A stretch of DNA of 37,337 nucleotides from Ignavibacteria bacterium. Its GTDB lineage: Bacteria; Bacteroidota; Ignavibacteria; Ignavibacteriales; SURF-24. Shown piece after piece: positions 33,740 through 37,337 of the stretch (position 1 is its first letter; every line of letters begins with the position of its first letter). The DNA lies in contig JAAXKN010000041.1 in the NCBI GenBank assembly GCA_025612375.1, positions 1-37,337 on the forward strand, in the 5' to 3' direction. The position numbers and the translations under genes are program-made. A model generated the notes under the pieces. It ran no database searches. It was not told the origin of the DNA and was given only the letters and a program-made list of their open reading frames with translations.

Positions 33740-33830
33740 TTCGGAAAGACAGGTTTGGTAATAGGCAGTAGAACTGTTATTTTGGGATTAGTTAAAATTT
33801 TAATTATCCCTCATTGTTGAATAATTAAAC

Positions 33831-34556
33831 ATGGCCGTGGATTATACAGTTTTAGCGCTGATTATGATTGTGTTCATTGGAGCATTTACGCAAGGCCTTA
33901 CGGGATTTGGGTTTGCGCTTATAAGTGTGCCATTACTATCCCTTATCATGGATGTAAAGGCGGCCATTCCGCTGGGGGCTTTGTGCGGATTAGTAATTAA
34001 TATACTCCTTTTTCTTAAATATAAGAATCATATCATTTTCCGGGAAATTGCGCCGCTGGCAGCAGGAGCGTTCCTGGGTATACCTACAGGCGCAATTTTA
34101 CTGCGCGAAGCCCACCCCGGAATCATAAAAATAATTCTGGCCCTTGTAATTCTAGCGTTTGCCCTCTTCTCCCTTTTGGGAAGGGTAAGGACGAAAGAAA
34201 TTAGAGCAAATTGGGGCTATTTTTATGGCATTATGGCAGGAATTTTAGGAGGGGCATTTAATACCAACGGTCCCCCGGTGCTGATCTACTCATACCTGAA
34301 GGGCTGGGACAAGAATAAAATGAAAGCCTCACTCATTGGTTTTTTCACTTTTACCTCTGTAGTAATAGTTTCATCGCATGCAGCCGCGGGTTTAATTACT
34401 AAAGATATTCTGGTACAGTTCTTGTATTTATTACCGGTAATTGCGGCGGGAATTGTCTATGGAAATCATCTTTTCAGCAGAATTTCCGCGAAAATATACA
34501 ATAAAGTGATAATCTACTCATTAATAGTAATATCATTATTATTGATGTTTAAATAG
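33831..34556 (+). CDS. TSUP (TauE/SafE) family membrane transporter
   Basis: This 241-residue inner-membrane protein has about eight helices in two related halves. Each half opens with the family motif: FIGAFTQGLTGFGFALISVPLL (residues about 15-36) and YGIMAGILGGAFNTNGPPVLIY (about 130-151). TSUP members export sulfite or other sulfonates and organosulfur anions; the substrate is not predictable. The gene lacks a clear ribosome site. It is followed after 44 bases by a ferredoxin gene on the same strand. Confidence 0.88.
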   Translation: MAVDYTVLALIMIVFIGAFTQGLTGFGFALISVPLLSLIMDVKAAIPLGALCGLVINILLFLKYKNHIIFREIAPLAAGAFLGIPTGAILLREAHPGIIKIILALVILAFALFSLLGRVRTKEIRANWGYFYGIMAGILGGAFNTNGPPVLIYSYLKGWDKNKMKASLIGFFTFTSVVIVSSHAAAGLITKDILVQFLYLLPVIAAGIVYGNHLFSRISAKIYNKVIIYSLIVISLLLMFK

Positions 34557-34600
34557 ATTTTTCTAAAAATTAAAAATTATTTATAAAATCGGGAGAAAAA

Positions 34601-34819
34601 ATGGTAATTACAGACGAATGCATCAGCTGTGCAGCCTGCGTAGAAGAATGTGAAAAAGGCGCTATTCACAATGCCGGCGAAAGCTATACATATAACGGCG
34701 AAGAAAAAGCTGCACTTTCAGAAGATCATACTTTTATTGCACCTGAATTGTGCCAGGACTGCGGCGATTGCCAAGATGTTTGTGCCGTTGAGGCAATTCA
34801 AGGCGAAATAAAAGCATAA
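34601..34819 (+). CDS. 2[4Fe-4S] ferredoxin
   Basis: This is a 72-residue soluble ferredoxin with two cluster-binding sets. The first is C-x2-C-x2-C-x3-C in CISCAACVEECEKG; the second is the same spacing in CQDCGDCQDVCAVEAI. Each set donates its fourth Cys to the other cluster as usual. The common Pro after the fourth Cys is replaced by Glu or Ala. It carries low-potential electrons in the cytoplasm for anaerobic redox enzymes. A GGGAG ribosome site precedes the ATG, and a strong terminator follows. Confidence 0.95.
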   Translation: MVITDECISCAACVEECEKGAIHNAGESYTYNGEEKAALSEDHTFIAPELCQDCGDCQDVCAVEAIQGEIKA

Positions 34820-34842
34820 TTATCAGCATTACGCTATATAGA

Positions 34843-34878
34843 GAAAAAGCCTCCTTTTAAGGGAGGCTTTTTCGTTTT
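34843..34878. terminator. Bidirectional terminator between ferredoxin and thioredoxin genes
   Basis: AAAAAGCCTCC/GGAGGCTTTTT (34844-34854 and 34862-34872) is a perfect 11-bp stem with a 7-base loop. The A and T tracts at the stem base let it act on both strands for the two convergent genes. Confidence 0.93.
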
Positions 34879-34893
34879 AGGGCCAAATATTTA

Positions 34894-35232
34894 TTAACTT
34901 ACTTTTTCAAGGTAAGGATTAAGTTTCTTTACAAGATGCTGTTTGGGTACGGCTCCGATTACAGAATCGACCATGCGGCCGTTTCTGAAGATGCCCAGAG
35001 TAGGGATGCTCATTATGCCGTAGCGTGAAGCAACGCCGTAGTTTTCATCCGTATTTACCTTTACAACCTTAAGCTTTCCCTGAAGCTCGCCTGCAAGTTC
35101 ATCCACTACAGGGGCTATCATGCGGCAGGGCCCGCACCAGGGTGCCCAGAAATCGACCAAAACGGGAGTCTGGGCTGAAAGTACCTCATTATCAAAATTC
35201 TTATCCGTTCCAACCACAATATTATTATTCAT
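34894..35232 (-). CDS. trxA: Thioredoxin
   Basis: This is a 112-residue cytoplasmic thioredoxin. The active site is [10 protein letters not shown] with C33 and C36, and the cis-Pro is in SIPTLGIF. Buried Asp (VDFWAPW) and the NPYLEKV C-terminal helix are as in the family. It reduces protein disulfides and is recycled by thioredoxin reductase, which is not in the window. It is monocistronic and convergent with the ferredoxin gene. Confidence 0.96.
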   Translation of the reverse strand: MNNNIVVGTDKNFDNEVLSAQTPVLVDFWAPWCGPCRMIAPVVDELAGELQGKLKVVKVNTDENYGVASRYGIMSIPTLGIFRNGRMVDSVIGAVPKQHLVKKLNPYLEKVS

Positions 35233-35342
35233 ATTATTCCCTAATTGTTTTTCATGCTTATTTGATGCAAATTATATTAAAAAGATTCAACAGATTAAGC
35301 TGGTAACATAAACTCATTGATGCGCTTAGGATGGAGAAAACG

Positions 35343-35735
35343 ATGAAACAGATGCTGTTTTTGCTGTTATTGCCCTCACTGTTTTTTGCGCAGAGCACCA
35401 CAGAGGAGAACCTTGAGAAAGCCTTTCAGAACGCCAAAAAAGGGGTTTACTGGGCGTTATCTAATATTCCCGTAAAGAAAAATTCAGTAAGCAACGATCT
35501 TATTGCAGACGACAAGCTTGTAGCCTCGGTGAGGCTGGAGAAGGAAATTTTCGGAATTAAGATCGAATCGACTGGGCTGTTTGAGACCACCGAAATAAAG
35601 GTTAAGATCTTTAAGTCAACTGACAAGCTCATAGAGGAAGGCTACCTGAGGCCTGACACGTCAGCGACAAAGCCGCAGGCAGCCGAAGTTAAAAAGTCAT
35701 TAAAGGGCAGGAAAAACCGGAAGCAGTCCAACTAG
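35343..35735 (+). CDS. Small exported protein of unknown function
   Basis: This 130-residue protein has a signal peptide (MKQMLFLLLLPSLFFAQ, cleavage after FFA). A helical segment (ENLEKAFQNAKKGVYWALSNI) and a strand-rich middle (LVASVRLEKEIFGIKIES, TTEIKVKIFK) follow, and the tail is strongly basic (KSLKGRKNRKQ). No family is recognised. The start at 35343 is preferred over 35331 because GGAG lies six bases upstream and the signal peptide begins there. It is divergent from thioredoxin. Confidence 0.6.
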   Translation: MKQMLFLLLLPSLFFAQSTTEENLEKAFQNAKKGVYWALSNIPVKKNSVSNDLIADDKLVASVRLEKEIFGIKIESTGLFETTEIKVKIFKSTDKLIEEGYLRPDTSATKPQAAEVKKSLKGRKNRKQSN

Positions 35736-35750
35736 CCCCTTGGGGAAAAA

Positions 35751-36506
35751 TCAGGGATTAAGGATCCTGACAACTTCACTATGTATTGAAGGCGCAGCAG
35801 CAATAATGCTGTGGCCCTGGACGGGGTCGTTGCCCTGGTAATCTGTAATTACGCCTCCCGCCCCGCGGACAACGGGTATTAAAGCCATAGAATCCCAGAC
35901 GGACATTTCGGGATCTATCATAATATCGGCAAAGCCGGTTGAGACGAGATAGTATCCGAAGCAGTCGCCCCAGTTGCGGTAGAGTTTCACCTTGTGCATG
36001 AGGCGTTCGAATGCCTGGAGGTTCTGGTATTTTTCAATATGGAGGTGGTCCGTAGTAAGGAGAACGGCCTGAGAGAGGCTTTTACATTCACGGACTTTAA
36101 CCCTGCGGCCATTAAGTTCAGAGGTTGAGTTATCCCCTATGAGGAATTCATTGAGTATGGGCTGGTTAATGACGCCAAGCAGGGGCTGGCCATTTTTCAT
36201 AAGGGCGATAAGGGTTCCGAAGGTAGTAGTTCCGCAGATAAAGCTTTTGGTGCCGTCTATGGGGTCGAGGACCCACTGGTAGTCGGCGTCCACGTTATGG
36301 CTTCCGAATTCCTCGCCGAGTATGCCGTGTTCGGGGAATTCGCGCATAATCATTTCGCGCATTACTTCTTCGGCCTTTTTATCGGCAATAGTTACGGGTG
36401 AGAGGTCACTCTTGGATTCAATTTTTATTTCGGTGCGGAAGTAACCGCGAATAATTTCGGCGCTTTTACCGGCCAGGAGTTTAGCAAATTTCTTTAAGTC
36501 TTCCAT
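35751..36506 (-). CDS. hisN: Inositol-monophosphatase family, histidinol-phosphatase-like
   Basis: This is a 251-residue Mg-dependent phosphatase of the IMPase fold. Metal ligands are visible: E65/E66 in GILGEEFG, the D81-P-I-D84-G-T motif, and D205 in SVWDSMAL. The sequence DPIDGTKSFICGTTTFGTLIAL and the later NWGDCFGY block are typical of the HisN group, which removes phosphate from histidinol phosphate. Related enzymes act on inositol phosphates or PAP, so the substrate is likely but not certain. No other his genes lie in the window. It is monocistronic. Confidence 0.82.
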   Translation of the reverse strand: MEDLKKFAKLLAGKSAEIIRGYFRTEIKIESKSDLSPVTIADKKAEEVMREMIMREFPEHGILGEEFGSHNVDADYQWVLDPIDGTKSFICGTTTFGTLIALMKNGQPLLGVINQPILNEFLIGDNSTSELNGRRVKVRECKSLSQAVLLTTDHLHIEKYQNLQAFERLMHKVKLYRNWGDCFGYYLVSTGFADIMIDPEMSVWDSMALIPVVRGAGGVITDYQGNDPVQGHSIIAAAPSIHSEVVRILNP

Positions 36507-36615
36507 AAAACAGGTTAAGGTTTAGGTTCAGGGGTAAAATACCCGAATAATTATATTTAAATTTACAGAAGAAAGAATTAAGTTATGCAATTATTTTAAG
36601 AAAGACTGGCAGGAA

Positions 36616-36945
36616 ATGAGGACGATAATATTACTGGCTATTTCTAATATATTTATGACATTTGCCTGGTACGGGCACTTAAAGTTCCGTGACAAGCCTT
36701 TAATTATAGTAATTGCGGCGAGCTGGGGCATTGCGTTACTGGAGTACATTTTTCAGGTGCCTGCAAACAGGATAGGATACGGGCAGTTTAACGCGGCACA
36801 GCTTAAGACGATACAGGAAGTAATAACGCTTGTAGTGTTCAGTGTATTTTCAGTATTATACTTAAAGGAAGACTTCAGGTGGAATTACGCGGTAGGTTTC
36901 GGCTTGATAGCATTAGCGGTATTTTTTATATTTAAGAAATGGTGA
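36616..36945 (+). CDS. DUF486 (DMT-like) small membrane protein
   Basis: This 109-residue inner-membrane protein has four helices, roughly residues 3-20, 27-46, 66-84 and 88-106. It matches DUF486 by the FMTFAWYGHLK start, the ALLEYIFQVPANRIGYGQFNAAQLKTIQEVITL centre and the FSVLYLKE segment. The family is related to drug/metabolite transporters by fold, and its function is unknown. An AGGAA ribosome site lies close before the ATG. It precedes the tRNA gene with its own promoter between. Confidence 0.9.
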   Translation: MRTIILLAISNIFMTFAWYGHLKFRDKPLIIVIAASWGIALLEYIFQVPANRIGYGQFNAAQLKTIQEVITLVVFSVFSVLYLKEDFRWNYAVGFGLIALAVFFIFKKW

Positions 36946-36972
36946 AAAAATAAGGGACACGCATTAATTTCT

Positions 36973-37003
36973 TTTGCAAAAAGTAAAAGATTTCATATAT
37001 TTG
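36973..37003 (+). promoter_or_regulatory. Bacteroidota-type promoter of tRNA-Ser
   Basis: TTTG (36973-36976) is followed after exactly 19 bases by TATATTTG (36996-37003). This matches the -33 TTTG / -7 TAnnTTTG consensus of the Bacteroidota primary sigma factor. Transcription would start about 6-8 bases later, some 10 bases before the tRNA. Confidence 0.75.
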
Positions 37004-37020
37004 AGACTCGAAATATTTTT

Positions 37021-37107
37021 GGAGAGATGGCAGAGTGGTTGAATGCGGCGGTCTTGAAAACCGTTAAGGATGCAAGTCCTTCCGGGGTTCGAATCCCTGT
37101 CTCTCCG
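37021..37107 (+). tRNA. tRNA-Ser(UGA)
   Basis: This is an 87-base class II tRNA. The acceptor GGAGAGA (37021-37027) pairs with TCTCTCC (37100-37106), with discriminator G at 37107. The anticodon stem GCGGT/ACCGT holds the loop CTTGAAA, giving anticodon TGA for the serine codon TCA. A long variable arm AAGGA...TCCTT and the T loop GTTCGAATC are present. The CCA end is not encoded (the DNA reads CAC). Confidence 0.97.
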
Positions 37108-37117
37108 CACCTAAAAC

Positions 37118-37166
37118 ATAAACCCCTAAGACAGCGAATAAAAACCGTTTTCGGGGTTTTGTTGTT
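37118..37166 (+). terminator. Probable terminator after tRNA-Ser
   Basis: AAACCCC (37120-37126) can pair with GGGGTTT (37153-37159), followed by a T-rich stretch. The loop of 26 bases is long and includes the small palindrome AAAACCGTTTT, so efficiency is uncertain. Confidence 0.45.
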
Positions 37167-37217
37167 TTAAAGGGGTCTGTCTGGACGGCAAAATTGGCCC
37201 TTTTTGATGTGTCTTAG

Positions 37218-37337
37218 TCACTTTTTGGTCACTCCGAATTTAATCATTTTTGCAAATTTAGCTGAATTAGGTAGTTTCGACCTGTCACCGGGTAGAGGGG
37301 TTATCCAATTGACAACCCCACCCCCACAGAACCAGGC
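37218..37337 (-). CDS. Open frame running off the right edge, unknown
   Basis: On the minus strand an open frame of 39 codons enters from beyond the window and ends at TGA (37218-37220). Its last residues are KFGVTKK. No domain is recognisable. Position just 3' of a tRNA gene would suit the C-terminus of an integrase, but the residues seen carry no recombinase motif, so this is only a possibility. Confidence 0.2.
   Translation of the reverse strand, partial: AWFCGGGVVNWITPLPGDRSKLPNSAKFAKMIKFGVTKK

Noticed and set aside
33831-34819. Dedicated sulfite-metabolism module from TSUP plus ferredoxin
   Set aside because: Only adjacency supports it; no sulfite-handling enzyme is present, and both families are widespread in other contexts.

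Overview
The window looks like part of a Bacteroidota/Ignavibacteria-type chromosome (Ignavibacteriales or Melioribacter-like). The evidence is: a giant secreted protein ending in a type IX (Por) sorting domain with the FQNYPNPFNPST motif common in that group; many exported enzymes with short Lys-rich signal peptides; weak ribosome binding sites at several genes; and a Bacteroidota-style promoter (TTTG-N19-TATATTTG) directly in front of tRNA-Ser. The taxonomic call is inference from these features; no marker gene such as rRNA is present.

Layout. 1-1625: an intact IS4-family (Tn5-like) insertion sequence sitting inside a GC-rich minisatellite. 1686-2754: overlapping exbB/exbD proton-channel genes. 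3104-8646: a secreted TPR protein, an M13 metallopeptidase, a small outer-membrane beta-barrel and an HDOD signalling protein. 8899-15880: a co-directional run of a catalytic M16 peptidase, a non-catalytic M16 partner with an extra C-terminal domain, a HAD phosphatase, an L,D-transpeptidase and an exported amidohydrolase. 15884-18505: a PaaE-like flavin/2Fe-2S reductase, a small excisionase-like HTH frame and nadA. 18590-24160: a 1856-residue surface protein with 19 InlB-type repeats. 24660-27740: a small membrane protein, ppk1 and a dCMP deaminase. 27960-32573: a beta-lactamase-fold protein, an RsbRD-like helical protein with a lipoprotein, and the DUF1015-serC pair. 32689-36945: a solitary DNA methyltransferase, a TSUP transporter with a ferredoxin, thioredoxin, a small secreted protein, a HisN-like phosphatase and a DUF486 membrane protein. 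37021-37107: tRNA-Ser(UGA), then a possible mobile-element edge.

How the genes fit together. Most are housekeeping or cell-envelope functions: NAD, serine and possibly histidine biosynthesis, polyphosphate, envelope energisation, periplasmic proteolysis and wall crosslinking. Several genes end in clear intrinsic terminators, often shared by convergent genes, so transcription units are short. No defence island, CRISPR array or complete novel system was seen. The most distinctive items are the 19-repeat protein with two alternating repeat types, the IS inside a tandem array, the inactive M16 partner with its extra domain, the HTH frame plus hairpin before nadA, and the hairpin/direct-repeat cluster at 27874-27938.
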